Assembly (NCBI RefSeq): GCF_032911225.1
Contig: NZ_CP136600.1
Location: forward strand, 2,914,001-2,978,000
Direction of reading: 5' to 3'
Length of the DNA stretch: 64,000 bases
Source of the DNA: Thalassotalea fonticola
Lineage (GTDB): Bacteria > Pseudomonadota > Gammaproteobacteria > Enterobacterales > Alteromonadaceae
Under the pieces are notes generated by a model. The model made no database searches. It had not been told where the DNA came from and worked only from the letters and a program-made list of their open reading frames with translations. A program made the translations under genes and the position numbers. This document shows positions 1-8,820 of this stretch, piece after piece (the first letter of the stretch is position 1; the number at the start of each line of letters is the position of its first letter).

Positions 1-59
1 GCGGCGATCATCTCACCATCGATAATGACATTGTTACTTTGCAGGGCAAAATGAGACAC
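1..59 (-). CDS. N-terminus of probable guanine deaminase (cut by window edge)
   Basis: Only the first 19 codons are present. A GTG start at 59-57 follows an AGGAGA ribosome site about 6 bases upstream, and the peptide begins MSHFALQSNNVIIDGEMIAA, the kind of N-terminal strand seen in amidohydrolases of the guanine deaminase type. It lies 24 bases downstream of xdhC on the same strand. Guanine deaminase (guanine to xanthine) commonly follows xdhABC in Gammaproteobacteria, so the product would feed the xanthine dehydrogenase encoded upstream. The identification rests mostly on position; the catalytic part is outside the window. Confidence 0.55.
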   Translation of the reverse strand, partial: MSHFALQSNNVIIDGEMIA

Positions 60-83
60 TTTGCTTCTCCTATTGTTTTACGA

Positions 84-1001
84 CTAACTACTTAATTCTT
101 CGCTGGTCAGTAGTTGTTTAAATTCTTGCCAATGAATGCCCTGTTGAGAAACCGGACGTTTTTTTGACGGTTGTTTGTTTATTATGTTTGCTGCTTGAGT
201 TTCGGCTTGCTGCATTTCACTCTGATAATGATGAATAACTTCGCCAGCAATCGACACCGCAACTTCCATTGGTAGTTTGCCACCGACTTGCTCAAGCCCA
301 ATTGGGCAATTCATCCGCGCAACCTGTTGAGGGTCAATTTCACGGTGTTTAAAGCGTTGCTCAAAACGACGTTTTTTAGTGTCTGAGGCGATTAAACCAA
401 AATAAGCAAAGTCACCACGTTTTAAAATTGCTTGTGAAATGTCAAAGTCCATTTGATGATTATGAGTCATCACTATGTAATAGCTGTTTACCGGCATGCT
501 TTTAACTTCAAGCTCTGGCTCATCGCTAACCACTTTATGCACATTATGATAACTATCGATGTTGGCAGGAAACTGCTCTTCACGACTGTCGACCCAAGTT
601 ACCTGACAAGGTAGTTGCGCTAAAATTGGCATCAATGCTTTGCCAACATGACCTGCGCCAAACAGCATAATGTTGACGCCAACAGCAGCAAAACATTCAA
701 ACAATACCGTGGCGTTGCCACCACAACACTGACCTAAATTACTGCCAAGTTGAAAATGCTCTAAATGCTGTGCATTTTTACCTGATGCCAGCATAGTTTT
801 CGCATATTTAATGGTTTTATGCTCAAGATGACCACCACCAATAGTGTCAAAAATATCATCTTCGGTGATGACCATTTTAGTACCACTGTTTCTTGGCGTT
901 GAACCAGACACGCCAACCAATGTCACTAACACATAGGCTCGGCCCTGTTTACTGAATTGATAAGACGCGCTATTCCAGTTCCAATTATTATCAGTAGTCA
1001 T
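84..1001 (-). CDS. xdhC: Xanthine dehydrogenase accessory protein XdhC
   Basis: 305 residues. XdhC binds molybdenum cofactor, supports its sulfuration and inserts it into the XdhB subunit. Visible marks are the N-terminal GGGHLEHKTI segment (about residue 55), the cysteine pair in GQCCGG, a Rossmann-type FGAGHVGKAL loop (about residue 115), and the C-terminal XdhC/CoxI domain with THNHQMDF. The start is fixed by an AGGAGA site before ATG at 1001. It is the third gene of the operon, 21 bases after xdhB. Its length is usual for the bacterial XdhC family. Confidence 0.93.
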   Translation of the reverse strand: MTTDNNWNWNSASYQFSKQGRAYVLVTLVGVSGSTPRNSGTKMVITEDDIFDTIGGGHLEHKTIKYAKTMLASGKNAQHLEHFQLGSNLGQCCGGNATVLFECFAAVGVNIMLFGAGHVGKALMPILAQLPCQVTWVDSREEQFPANIDSYHNVHKVVSDEPELEVKSMPVNSYYIVMTHNHQMDFDISQAILKRGDFAYFGLIASDTKKRRFEQRFKHREIDPQQVARMNCPIGLEQVGGKLPMEVAVSIAGEVIHHYQSEMQQAETQAANIINKQPSKKRPVSQQGIHWQEFKQLLTSEELSS

Positions 1002-1022
1002 CAGGTTTCTCCTAATATGCTG

Positions 1023-3392
1023 TTACGATTGTGCTTTCATTGCTTCAACAGCAAAAAGCACTCGTTCTGGCGTTGCTGGTGTATCAAGTACCGGGCTGAC
1101 TTTATAATCAGCAACACTTGCTACAGCATCTTTAAGCGCTGACCACACCGCCATACCTAACATAAATGGTGGTTCACCAACGGCTTTTGAATTGTAAATT
1201 GTGTGTTCACGGTTTGGTGCATCTGGTACTAAGGCAACTCTGAAATCTTCAGGCGCATCATTAATCGCTGGAATTTTATAAGTTGCAGGGTTATTTGAAA
1301 GTAGACGACCTTGCTCATTCCAAACCAACTCTTCAGTCGTTAACCACCCCATACCTTGCACAAACGCTCCTTCAATTTGGCCAATATCTATAGCAGGGTT
1401 AATTGAGTGACCTACATCTTGTAAGATATCTGTTCTTAATGTTTTATATTCACCGGTTAACGTATCAATAATAACTTCAGAAACGGCAGCGCCAGTTGCG
1501 TAGTAAAAGAACGGGCGTCCTTTACCGGTAGCGCGGTCGAAGTGGATTTTAGGGGTCTTGTAGAAGCCAGTAGACGATAAAGACACACGTCCCATATAAG
1601 CGATTTGCGAAAACTCAGCAAAACTAAAGGTTTGCTCACCCACAATAATGTTGTTATTTGCAAATTTAACTTGTTCAGCGCTTACTTGGTACGTTTCACA
1701 AGCAAAGTCAATTAACCGTTGCTTAATGGTTTTTGCTGCAGCTTCTGCCGCTTTACCATTTAGATCAGTACCAGAAGATGCTGCGGTTGGTGACGAGTTT
1801 GGTACCTTATCAGTACGAGCTGAAGAAATAGCAACAGTATCAACATCAACTTGAAATTCTTCGGCAACAATTTGTGCTACTTTAGTATTCAAGCCTTGTC
1901 CCATTTCACTACCACCATGGCTTAAATGAATTGTGCCATCAGTATAGATATGAACTAATGCGCCTGCCTGGTTTAAGTGTTGAACCGTAAATGAAATACC
2001 AAATTTAACCGGCGTTAAGGCAATACCTTTTTTCAGTATTGCATTGTTTGCATTAAATTCAGTAACCGCATTACGACGAGCTTGATAATCAGAGCTTTCT
2101 TCTAATGACTCTATGATTTCAGGTAAATTGTTATGCTCAACTTCTTGATGATAATGTGTTTCATTTCGACCTTCACCACCATATAGGTTAATTTTTCTAA
2201 TTTCTAATGGGTCTTTACCTAAATGACGAGCAATTTCATCCATGACCATTTCGATAGTCATCATACCTTGAGGGCCACCAAAACCACGATAAGCAGTATG
2301 CGAAACAGTGTTTAGTTTACAACGATTGCCAGTAACAGTTGCTTGATCTAAGAAGTAGGCATTATCAGAATGAAACATCGCTCTATCGACAATTGCATCT
2401 GATAAATCCGGTGAATAACCACAGTTACCATTTACTTCAATGTTAATACCTTTGATCTGACCATTTGCGTCAAAACCAACTGTGTAGTTATTTTCAAATG
2501 GATGACGTTTACCCGTCATGATCATATCGTCCATACGACCTAATTTAAATTTAACCGGACGTTTTGTTTCATTCGCAAGTAAGGCTGCAATACACGCCCA
2601 AGGTGCTGCTTGTGTTTCTTTACCGCCAAAACCACCGCCCATACGGCGCATATCGACTAATACTTTGTTTAATGGAATGTCTAAAACTTCAGCAACTAAT
2701 TTTTGCACTTCACTTGGATGCTGTGATGAAGTGTGAATATTCATGCCGCCATCTTCGGTTGGCTCAGCAGTTGATACTTGGCCTTCAAGATACATATGCT
2801 CTTGACCACCTACGACAATTTCTCCTGACAATTGATGTTCTGCGTTGGCAATAGCTGACTCTGAATCACCACGTTTCATCGTAAATGGCGGACGAACAAA
2901 ATTTTGCTTCGCTAACGCAACTTTAACCGTTAATACAGCTTCAAGCTCTTCATACTCAACTTTTGCTAGTTTAACGGCTTTCCGAGCAAGGTCGTAACTT
3001 GTTGCTGCTACGGCAAAAAGCGGTTGACCAATAAATTCTACTTTGCCAATGGCAAGTACAGGGTCACCGGGGAATACTGGGCCAATGTCGGTATGCCCAG
3101 GAACGTCTTCAACAGTAATTACTGCGATAACACCTTCCGCGGATTTAACAGCGGATAGGTCCATAGAAAGAATGTTACCGTGAGCAATAGTTGATTGACC
3201 TACAGCAGCATGTAATTCACCCCGCAATGCTGGACGGTCATCAACATAAATCGCTTCACCGGCAACTTGCTTGTCTGCACTTTCATGTTTTTTAGAGCGG
3301 CCGACACCACCTAAACCAACATTATCTTGTCCATTAACAACACTTTTATCACTGTTTGAACTTGCTTTTTTTACATCAATCAGGCTACGCAT
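1023..3392 (-). CDS. xdhB: Xanthine dehydrogenase, molybdopterin-binding subunit
   Basis: 789 residues, the usual length for the large subunit of the two-subunit bacterial enzyme that oxidises hypoxanthine and xanthine to urate. The a/b hammerhead domain comes first, followed by the molybdopterin domain. Cofactor loops include GGGFGGKE (about residue 250), AYRGFGGPQG (about 365) and GGSEMGQG (about 490). The KAVGEPPFMLG segment near the C-terminus carries the glutamate that acts as base in this family. The first 8 bases overlap the end of xdhA, which suggests coupled translation. There is no signal peptide, so the protein is cytoplasmic. In some organisms the large and small subunits carry swapped names. 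Confidence 0.95.
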   Translation of the reverse strand: MRSLIDVKKASSNSDKSVVNGQDNVGLGGVGRSKKHESADKQVAGEAIYVDDRPALRGELHAAVGQSTIAHGNILSMDLSAVKSAEGVIAVITVEDVPGHTDIGPVFPGDPVLAIGKVEFIGQPLFAVAATSYDLARKAVKLAKVEYEELEAVLTVKVALAKQNFVRPPFTMKRGDSESAIANAEHQLSGEIVVGGQEHMYLEGQVSTAEPTEDGGMNIHTSSQHPSEVQKLVAEVLDIPLNKVLVDMRRMGGGFGGKETQAAPWACIAALLANETKRPVKFKLGRMDDMIMTGKRHPFENNYTVGFDANGQIKGINIEVNGNCGYSPDLSDAIVDRAMFHSDNAYFLDQATVTGNRCKLNTVSHTAYRGFGGPQGMMTIEMVMDEIARHLGKDPLEIRKINLYGGEGRNETHYHQEVEHNNLPEIIESLEESSDYQARRNAVTEFNANNAILKKGIALTPVKFGISFTVQHLNQAGALVHIYTDGTIHLSHGGSEMGQGLNTKVAQIVAEEFQVDVDTVAISSARTDKVPNSSPTAASSGTDLNGKAAEAAAKTIKQRLIDFACETYQVSAEQVKFANNNIIVGEQTFSFAEFSQIAYMGRVSLSSTGFYKTPKIHFDRATGKGRPFFYYATGAAVSEVIIDTLTGEYKTLRTDILQDVGHSINPAIDIGQIEGAFVQGMGWLTTEELVWNEQGRLLSNNPATYKIPAINDAPEDFRVALVPDAPNREHTIYNSKAVGEPPFMLGMAVWSALKDAVASVADYKVSPVLDTPATPERVLFAVEAMKAQS

Positions 3393-4845
3393 AATTTACC
3401 ACTCGTGTTTCTATAGTTTTGCTTTGCAGCTCTAAATAGCATTTTTCAATTAGGTTTTGAGCAACGCGCATACGGTATTTGTCTGAAGCACGAACATCAG
3501 ACATCGGTTGGAAATCGGTTGTTAACGCTGTTTTTGCTTGAACGACCGATTCTTTAGTTAAGCTATTGCCTTGCAACACGGCTTCAGCTGCAGGAGCTCG
3601 TTTAGGAATAGCAGCCATACCACCAAAAGCAATGCGAATATTGTTGATTTTCTGACCTTCTTGCTCAATAAAGATTGCTGCTAATACAGCAGAAATATCG
3701 TCATCAATACGTTTTGATATTTTGTATAGTTTTAAGGTTTGACCAGCAGTTGGTTTAGGGATTTGTATTGACTTGATAAATTCAGAAGGTTTAAGCACTG
3801 TCTTCTTGTAGTCGACAAAGTAGTCTTCGACTAAAATCGTGCGTTCACTGCCGTTAACATGCAACGTCATTGTAGCGCCAAGAGCAATAAGTGCAGGAGG
3901 CATATCACCAATAGGTGATGCGTTACCTACGTTACCACCTAAAGTACCAGTGTTACGTACTTGCTTTGAGCCGATACGCTCAATCATATCCCCCAAATCA
4001 GGGTAATAATGATGCAAGGTATCAATAAACTGGCTGTAAGGTAGTGCAGAGCCGATAACTATCTCTGTATCTGTTTCTGCAATAGTCGTTAATTCTTCAA
4101 CGTTACCAACGTAAACAAGTTTATCTACGGTGGCTAAATTTTGCGTCACTGACAGTGCTAAATCTGTACCACCAGCAACCAACGTCGACTTAGGCTCATT
4201 AGTTAACTCAGTAGCTAATTCATCAATATTTTTTGGTGCAATAAAATTATGACCATTGCCCGTTAAGGTAGGAGTAGGCAATTTCTTAAATTCTGTAAGT
4301 GTTGCCAACGTTTGTTGATAATGCTTCGCAAAAGAGTCTTCTTCACACTCTTTGCTTGAAGTGATTGCCGCTTCTATGATTGAACGGTAGCCAGTACAAC
4401 GACATAGATTACCTGCTAACGCTTCAAGCACTTGTGCACGATTTGGTGTTTTATTTTGCTTATGTAAAGCAAATGACGACATAACAAACCCCGGGGTGCA
4501 GAAGCCACATTGTGAACCGTGGTTATCAACAATAGTTTGTTGAGCATGGTGTAACTTTGCCCCATCCTTCAAATCTTCAACGGTGATCAATTGCTTGCCA
4601 TGTAAGTTACCAACGAAGGTAATACACGAGTTAATTGATTTATAACTAAGTTGACCTACATTGTCGGTATCTAGTTCTGCGAGTACTACGGTACAAGCAC
4701 CGCAATCACCTGAAGCACAACCCTCCTTGGTACCTGTATTAAATTGTATTTCGCGTAGATATTGCAGAACCGTCAAATTCGGGTCGATGTTTTCTATTGT
4801 CACAACGTCGTTGTTTAATAAGAAACGAATTGTACTATTTGTCAT
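3385..4845 (-). CDS. xdhA: Xanthine dehydrogenase, 2Fe-2S and FAD subunit
   Basis: 486 residues. An N-terminal plant-type ferredoxin fold carries C43, C48, C51 and C74. A second 2Fe-2S domain carries C113, C116, C148 and C150 (motifs CGFCTPG and NLCRCTGYR). The FAD domain follows, with VAGGTDL near residue 225 and the RNTGTLGGN loop near residue 305. The subunit passes electrons from the molybdenum site to FAD and NAD+. It is the first gene of the operon; its promoter must lie in the long AT-rich stretch above 4845, where a perfect TGACAC-AA-GTGTCA dyad occurs 78-91 bases before the start codon. Confidence 0.95.
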   Translation of the reverse strand: MTNSTIRFLLNNDVVTIENIDPNLTVLQYLREIQFNTGTKEGCASGDCGACTVVLAELDTDNVGQLSYKSINSCITFVGNLHGKQLITVEDLKDGAKLHHAQQTIVDNHGSQCGFCTPGFVMSSFALHKQNKTPNRAQVLEALAGNLCRCTGYRSIIEAAITSSKECEEDSFAKHYQQTLATLTEFKKLPTPTLTGNGHNFIAPKNIDELATELTNEPKSTLVAGGTDLALSVTQNLATVDKLVYVGNVEELTTIAETDTEIVIGSALPYSQFIDTLHHYYPDLGDMIERIGSKQVRNTGTLGGNVGNASPIGDMPPALIALGATMTLHVNGSERTILVEDYFVDYKKTVLKPSEFIKSIQIPKPTAGQTLKLYKISKRIDDDISAVLAAIFIEQEGQKINNIRIAFGGMAAIPKRAPAAEAVLQGNSLTKESVVQAKTALTTDFQPMSDVRASDKYRMRVAQNLIEKCYLELQSKTIETRVVNYA

Positions 4846-4922
4846 AATTTGTTCCGTGGTTGATCTGATTTAATTTGATGTTGATCAATTTGCTATCATT
4901 TAAATATATCAGAATAAAAACC

Positions 4923-4936
4923 TGACACAAGTGTCA
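4923..4936. promoter_or_regulatory. Candidate operator for the xdh operon
   Basis: TGACACAAGTGTCA: the 6-base arms TGACAC and GTGTCA are perfect reverse complements around AA. It lies 78-91 bases upstream of the xdhA start, where an activator or repressor dimer could act. No purine-responsive regulator gene is next to it in the window, so the cognate protein is unknown. Confidence 0.4.
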
Positions 4937-5347
4937 ATTTTATAAAAATATACAATTCGACATAGAAAAAACAAAATTTTATAGCGTTACGAATAAGATA
5001 ACGATTAACAAAAAAGACTAACGCCAAACAAAAAATACATATAAATCATACAAATAAATGAAAACGGTGGTTTTTTATTGCTTACTTGAAAGTTTACAAT
5101 CAAAACCATTGGTTGCTTTGTAATTAATTTTTTTATACTACAAATTTGTAATGAAAATTGGGATTTATCCGGCAGAATTGTAAAAAATCAGTAACGTTGG
5201 GGGGATTAATGTCGCTGCATAACTCTAAAATAATTGCCTGAGGATGGGTAAAATAGATATATGAGGTGGTATAAATGATTGGTTGGTGAATTAGCTAACC
5301 GGCCGTTACTAATTTATTCTTATTTTCATTTCAAATGAGAATAAACC

Positions 5348-5386
5348 ATATATTGCATTAATCTCGAGTGCATTAATGCAATATAT
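5348..5386 (-). terminator. Perfect 15-bp inverted repeat after lrgB
   Basis: Arms 5348-5362 and 5372-5386 are perfect complements (ATATATTGCATTAAT) around a 9-base loop containing CTCGAG. It starts 13 bases after the lrgB stop codon on the minus strand, as expected for a terminator. The stem is AT-rich and no T-run follows, so an mRNA 3'-end stabiliser or a protein-binding palindrome is equally possible. Confidence 0.45.
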
Positions 5387-5398
5387 AGCTATCGATTT

Positions 5399-6130
5399 TT
5401 ATATTATCGCCAGAAGACTTAGTAGCCACGGCAACATAAATGCGGTAGTAAATGACGCTAACGCCATGCCTAACCCAGAAAATGCGCCCATAGTATTACT
5501 TTCTTGGAATGCTACTGCCGTTCCTAACCCATGGGAAGTTAAGCCCATAGCAAACCCTCTATATCGATCATCGGTAACACCAATTAATGAGAATATTTTT
5601 AGGCCGATAACCCCACCCAGCACTCCAGTGGTTGCGGCGAGTCCTGCAGACAATGAGACTATGCCACCGATTTGCTCTGATATTCCCATAGCAACCGGAG
5701 TAGTTACGGATTTAGGCGCTAAGGATATTTGCGTTTCAAGGCTTGCACCAAATAAATCAGCGATTCCAATGGCGCTCAATGATCCAATAAAAACTGATGC
5801 CACTAAGGTGATCATGATTGGAAAAAACAATTGTTTGATCCTATGTAATTGATGATACAAAGGAATTGCTAATGCTACTGTTGCTGGACCAAGTAAGAAA
5901 TGAATGAATTTGCCACCAGCAAAGTAGTTTTCATAACTGATGCCAGTAATCAACAAGACACTAACTACCACAATCATTGAGGTAATAAAGGGGCTTAAGA
6001 TTGGTTTGTAATCTGATTTCTTATATAGGTACATAGCTAATACATATGCCAATAATGTAATGCTAATTCCAGTTAAGGGAGACTCTTGAATCAATATCCA
6101 TACTGCTGAAAGCTTTTCATCAAACGTCAT
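5399..6130 (-). CDS. lrgB: LrgB family membrane protein
   Basis: 243 residues, polytopic. It matches the LrgB/CidB/YohK family: a conserved APKSVTTPVAMGISEQIGG segment, a TGVLGGVIG stretch and a late RGFAMGLTSHGLGTA motif. LrgA/LrgB pairs are described as holin-like regulators of murein hydrolase activity and, in some bacteria, as pyruvate or glycolate carriers; which applies here cannot be told. The ATG at 6130 is preferred over a TTG at 6148 because it gives a short overlap of 11 bases with lrgA and an AGAG site upstream. It ends before a strong inverted repeat. Confidence 0.85.
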   Translation of the reverse strand: MTFDEKLSAVWILIQESPLTGISITLLAYVLAMYLYKKSDYKPILSPFITSMIVVVSVLLITGISYENYFAGGKFIHFLLGPATVALAIPLYHQLHRIKQLFFPIMITLVASVFIGSLSAIGIADLFGASLETQISLAPKSVTTPVAMGISEQIGGIVSLSAGLAATTGVLGGVIGLKIFSLIGVTDDRYRGFAMGLTSHGLGTAVAFQESNTMGAFSGLGMALASFTTAFMLPWLLSLLAII

Positions 6131-6488
6131 GTTTTGTCTCTTTAGCAAAAAATCGGCTGGTAATAGACATGAGTAATGCTGTGCTCACCAGCATTATAAT
6201 AGTACTTCCTAACAGAGTAACTGTAATTGCCAGCCACTCATTCATTAAAAGCTCATAATGCGCCATCAATCCCACACTGACAGGGACAAACATTATTGAT
6301 AAATGTCCTATAAGGGTCGTAGATGCATTGTTTAGCGATTTACCAACACTACCTTTTATTAGCAGAGCGATAAGTAACAGCACTATTCCCATTACAGGGC
6401 CAGAGACTGGTAATTCAAAAAAGATAACAATAATTTCACCGAGTAGCTGAAATAATAACAACAAGGTGAAGCCTAAGATAAAGTCCAT
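6120..6488 (-). CDS. lrgA: LrgA/CidA family holin-like protein
   Basis: 122 residues with four hydrophobic segments, typical of CidA/LrgA. The conserved LPVSGPVMGIVLLL segment at about residues 26-40 is diagnostic. The start codon at 6488 follows an AAGGGC site. It is the first gene of the lrgAB pair, and its end overlaps the start of lrgB. The short upstream region (6489-6697) is shared with the divergent acyl-CoA dehydrogenase gene. Confidence 0.85.
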   Translation of the reverse strand: MDFILGFTLLLLFQLLGEIIVIFFELPVSGPVMGIVLLLIALLIKGSVGKSLNNASTTLIGHLSIMFVPVSVGLMAHYELLMNEWLAITVTLLGSTIIMLVSTALLMSITSRFFAKETKHDV

Positions 6489-6613
6489 GAAAAGCCCTTT
6501 GAATATTGAGGATTTACTTAATCAAGAGGTAAATTAAAAGTAAATGATAGCAGCACTAATGTGTAAATTCATTTGATTTATTGAAAACTAAGTTTTATGG
6601 TATGAGAACAGGT

Positions 6614-6630
6614 CAGTGGTCTGACGAGTT
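6614..6630. promoter_or_regulatory. Candidate FadR operator
   Basis: The 17 bases CAGTGGTCTGACGAGTT contain the core TGGTCNGAC of the known enterobacterial FadR site (consensus AACTGGTCNGACCTGTT) and match it at most positions. The site lies 68-84 bases upstream of an acyl-CoA dehydrogenase gene, a typical FadR target. No fadR gene is in the window. Confidence 0.5.
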
Positions 6631-6697
6631 AAAAATCCATACTTTAACAAAGCATCTGACCAAGGATAAAACTAATTAAATTACCTTTGAGTGAACA

Positions 6698-8494
6698 ATG
6701 CCAGAATATAAAGCGCCAATTCGTGACACAAAATTTGTCATGCAAGAATTATTAAATTGTGAAGATCATTATCAACGTTTGGGTTATGAAGATGCCAGTT
6801 TAGAAATGGTCGACGCCATCATTAATGAGGCCGCAAAATTTAATGAACAAGTAATTGCCCCGATTAATCAAATTGGTGATCAACAAGGTTGTACTTGGGT
6901 TGATGGCGAAGTTAGTACACCGGATGGTTTTAAGGAAGCGTATCAACAATACGTTGAGAGTGGTTGGCCGACTCTTTCACAACCCGTTGAATTTGGCGGA
7001 CAAGGTTTACCTGCTTCACTAAATTCCGCAATTGGTGAATATAGCTCTGCTGCTAATCATAGTTTTGCTATGTACCCTGGACTGAGTCACGGTTGTATGG
7101 CCACTCTTGAAGCTCACGGTAGTGAAATACAGAAACAAATGTTTTTACCCAAGTTAGTTGAAGGCACTTGGACTGGTACTATGTGTTTAACTGAAGCTCA
7201 TTGTGGCACCGATTTAGGTATGTTACGCAGTAAAGCAGAGTTAAATGACGATGGTAGCTACCGTATTAACGGCAGCAAAATTTTCATCTCCGCAGGTGAA
7301 CACGATATGTCTGAAAATATTGTTCATGTGGTAATCGCTCGCATTCCAGGCTCACCTGAAGGTACCCGTGGCATCTCGTTATTTATTGTGCCTAAATTTA
7401 ACGTTAATGATGATGGCTCTATCTCTGATAAAAATGGCGTCACTTGTGGTTCAATTGAACACAAAATGGGCATAAATGGCAGCTCTACTTGTGTGATCAA
7501 TTTTGATAATGCCACTGGCCATTTAATTGGCGAAGTTAATCGCGGCTTAAATTGTATGTTTACTTTTATGAATGCCGCGCGCTTGGGTGTTGCAAATGAA
7601 GGTGTTGCTGCGGCTGATGCCGCTTTTCAAGGCTCATTAGCTTATGCAAAAGATCGCTTACAAATGCGCTCTATGTCTGGTGTTAAAAACCCTGATGGAC
7701 CTGCCGATGCGATCATTGTTCATCCTGATGTTCGTCGCATGCTATTAACCCAAAAATCTATAAGCGAGGGGGGCCGAGCTCTGATTGGCTATTTATCGCA
7801 ACAAGTCGATATTGTACAGGCAAGCAAAGAGCAAGTGGACATAGCAAAAGCCGAAACAAACCTAGCGCTGTTAACACCTATTGCCAAAGCATTTTTAACT
7901 GAAGCAGGATTAGAATGCGCAAGTCATGGTGTACAAATTCTTGGCGGTCATGGCTTTATTAAAGAGTGGGGCATGGAACAACTAATGCGCGATACCAAAA
8001 TTAGTTGTTTATATGAAGGCACTACAGGCATACAAGCGCTTGATTTATTAGGCCGTAAGATCTTGGGTTCAAAGGGAGAGTTGTTAAAAGGTTTTGCTAC
8101 TGAAATTGGTGTATTTTGCCATGCAAACGGCCAAAATCCAGCATTAACAAATTACTGCATCATATTAGGGAAGTATGTTGAGGAGTTAGCTAAATATACG
8201 CAAGACATTGGCGCTAAGGCGATGATAAATCCTGATGAAGTTGGTGCAGCTTCAGTTGATTACCTAATGTATGCTGGTTATGTCACCCTTGCCTATTTCT
8301 GGGCTAAAATGGCCAAAACAGCTTCAGATACATTAGCTAAGGGCACTGCTGAAGAAGACTTTTATCAGGCAAAACTTAAAACCGCTAAATTTTATTTTGA
8401 TCGCATATTACCAAGAGCAAAAGGTCATGCTGCCTGCATGGTTAATGGAGCAGACAGTATGATGGCATTAGACAGCGAAGATTTTATATTTTAA
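6698..8494 (+). CDS. Acyl-CoA dehydrogenase, long C-terminal-extended type
   Basis: 598 residues. An N-terminal extension (about 1-35) precedes the FAD acyl-CoA dehydrogenase core (about 75-460) and a C-terminal helical domain (about 470-590). Family marks are MCLTEAHCGTDLG near residue 165, the substrate-loop stretch after it, GVQILGGHGF near 410, and LYEGTTGIQALDLLGRK near 445, whose glutamate is the expected catalytic base. The same architecture includes medium/long-chain dehydrogenases and the DmdC methylmercaptopropionyl-CoA dehydrogenases, so the substrate cannot be fixed. Fatty-acid control is suggested by a FadR-like site upstream. It stands alone and ends before a strong terminator. 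Confidence 0.88.
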   Translation: MPEYKAPIRDTKFVMQELLNCEDHYQRLGYEDASLEMVDAIINEAAKFNEQVIAPINQIGDQQGCTWVDGEVSTPDGFKEAYQQYVESGWPTLSQPVEFGGQGLPASLNSAIGEYSSAANHSFAMYPGLSHGCMATLEAHGSEIQKQMFLPKLVEGTWTGTMCLTEAHCGTDLGMLRSKAELNDDGSYRINGSKIFISAGEHDMSENIVHVVIARIPGSPEGTRGISLFIVPKFNVNDDGSISDKNGVTCGSIEHKMGINGSSTCVINFDNATGHLIGEVNRGLNCMFTFMNAARLGVANEGVAAADAAFQGSLAYAKDRLQMRSMSGVKNPDGPADAIIVHPDVRRMLLTQKSISEGGRALIGYLSQQVDIVQASKEQVDIAKAETNLALLTPIAKAFLTEAGLECASHGVQILGGHGFIKEWGMEQLMRDTKISCLYEGTTGIQALDLLGRKILGSKGELLKGFATEIGVFCHANGQNPALTNYCIILGKYVEELAKYTQDIGAKAMINPDEVGAASVDYLMYAGYVTLAYFWAKMAKTASDTLAKGTAEEDFYQAKLKTAKFYFDRILPRAKGHAACMVNGADSMMALDSEDFIF

Positions 8495-8499
8495 ATCTA

Positions 8500-8547
8500 A
8501 TACCAAGCCCGATAATTTATTGACCAATAAATTATCGGAACTGGTAT
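8500..8547. repeat. Hairpin with ATACCA...TGGTAT ends
   Basis: A 14-bp perfect stem (8509-8522 with 8525-8538, CCGATAATTTATTG) with a 2-base loop, bounded by ATACCA (8500-8505) and TGGTAT (8542-8547). It starts six bases after the acyl-CoA dehydrogenase stop codon. It is one of several hairpins in the window that share these end hexamers but not the inner stem. Confidence 0.6.
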
Positions 8548-8556
8548 AACCAAATT

Positions 8557-8592
8557 AAAAGGCTGTTAACAGTTGATTATCAGCCTTTTTTA
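8557..8592 (+). terminator. Rho-independent terminator after acyl-CoA dehydrogenase gene
   Basis: AAAAGGCTG and CAGCCTTTTTT arms around a 15-base loop, with the T-run inside and after the right arm. It is the second structure after the gene. The rest of the gap to 8820 is AT-rich, with no further motif seen, and must hold the mscS promoter. Confidence 0.8.
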
Positions 8593-8820
8593 TTTCAGAT
8601 TTATGATGAGCCCTATAAATCAAATTGAAAATATTGACCTTGGATTTTAAAAGACAAAAAATATCATTAATTAACAAAAGCATTCATCACTTTTTATATT
8701 TTTCTACTATATTCAATAGAGTAAATATTAACTCTAATAAAATCTTTCCATTCGATGATAATTAAGTAGCTTTTAGAATTAGTATAAGTTTATTAAATTA
8801 AAAATAATAAGGGTCGACTA

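Larger units (their letters stand above)
4846..5398. other. Long AT-rich intergenic region upstream of xdhA
   Basis: 553 bases without a credible gene; reading frames here are short and lack ribosome sites. It must contain the xdhABC promoter, reading leftward. Two structured elements stand out and are listed separately: a 6-2-6 dyad at 4923-4936 and a 15-bp inverted repeat at 5348-5386. The rest is A/T tracts without recognisable motifs. The length is generous for a simple promoter and would leave room for a regulated leader. Confidence 0.6.

Noticed and set aside
5376..5852. A 158-codon plus-strand frame over lrgB
   Set aside because: It is antisense to a well-conserved membrane-protein gene and has no family resemblance or ribosome site.
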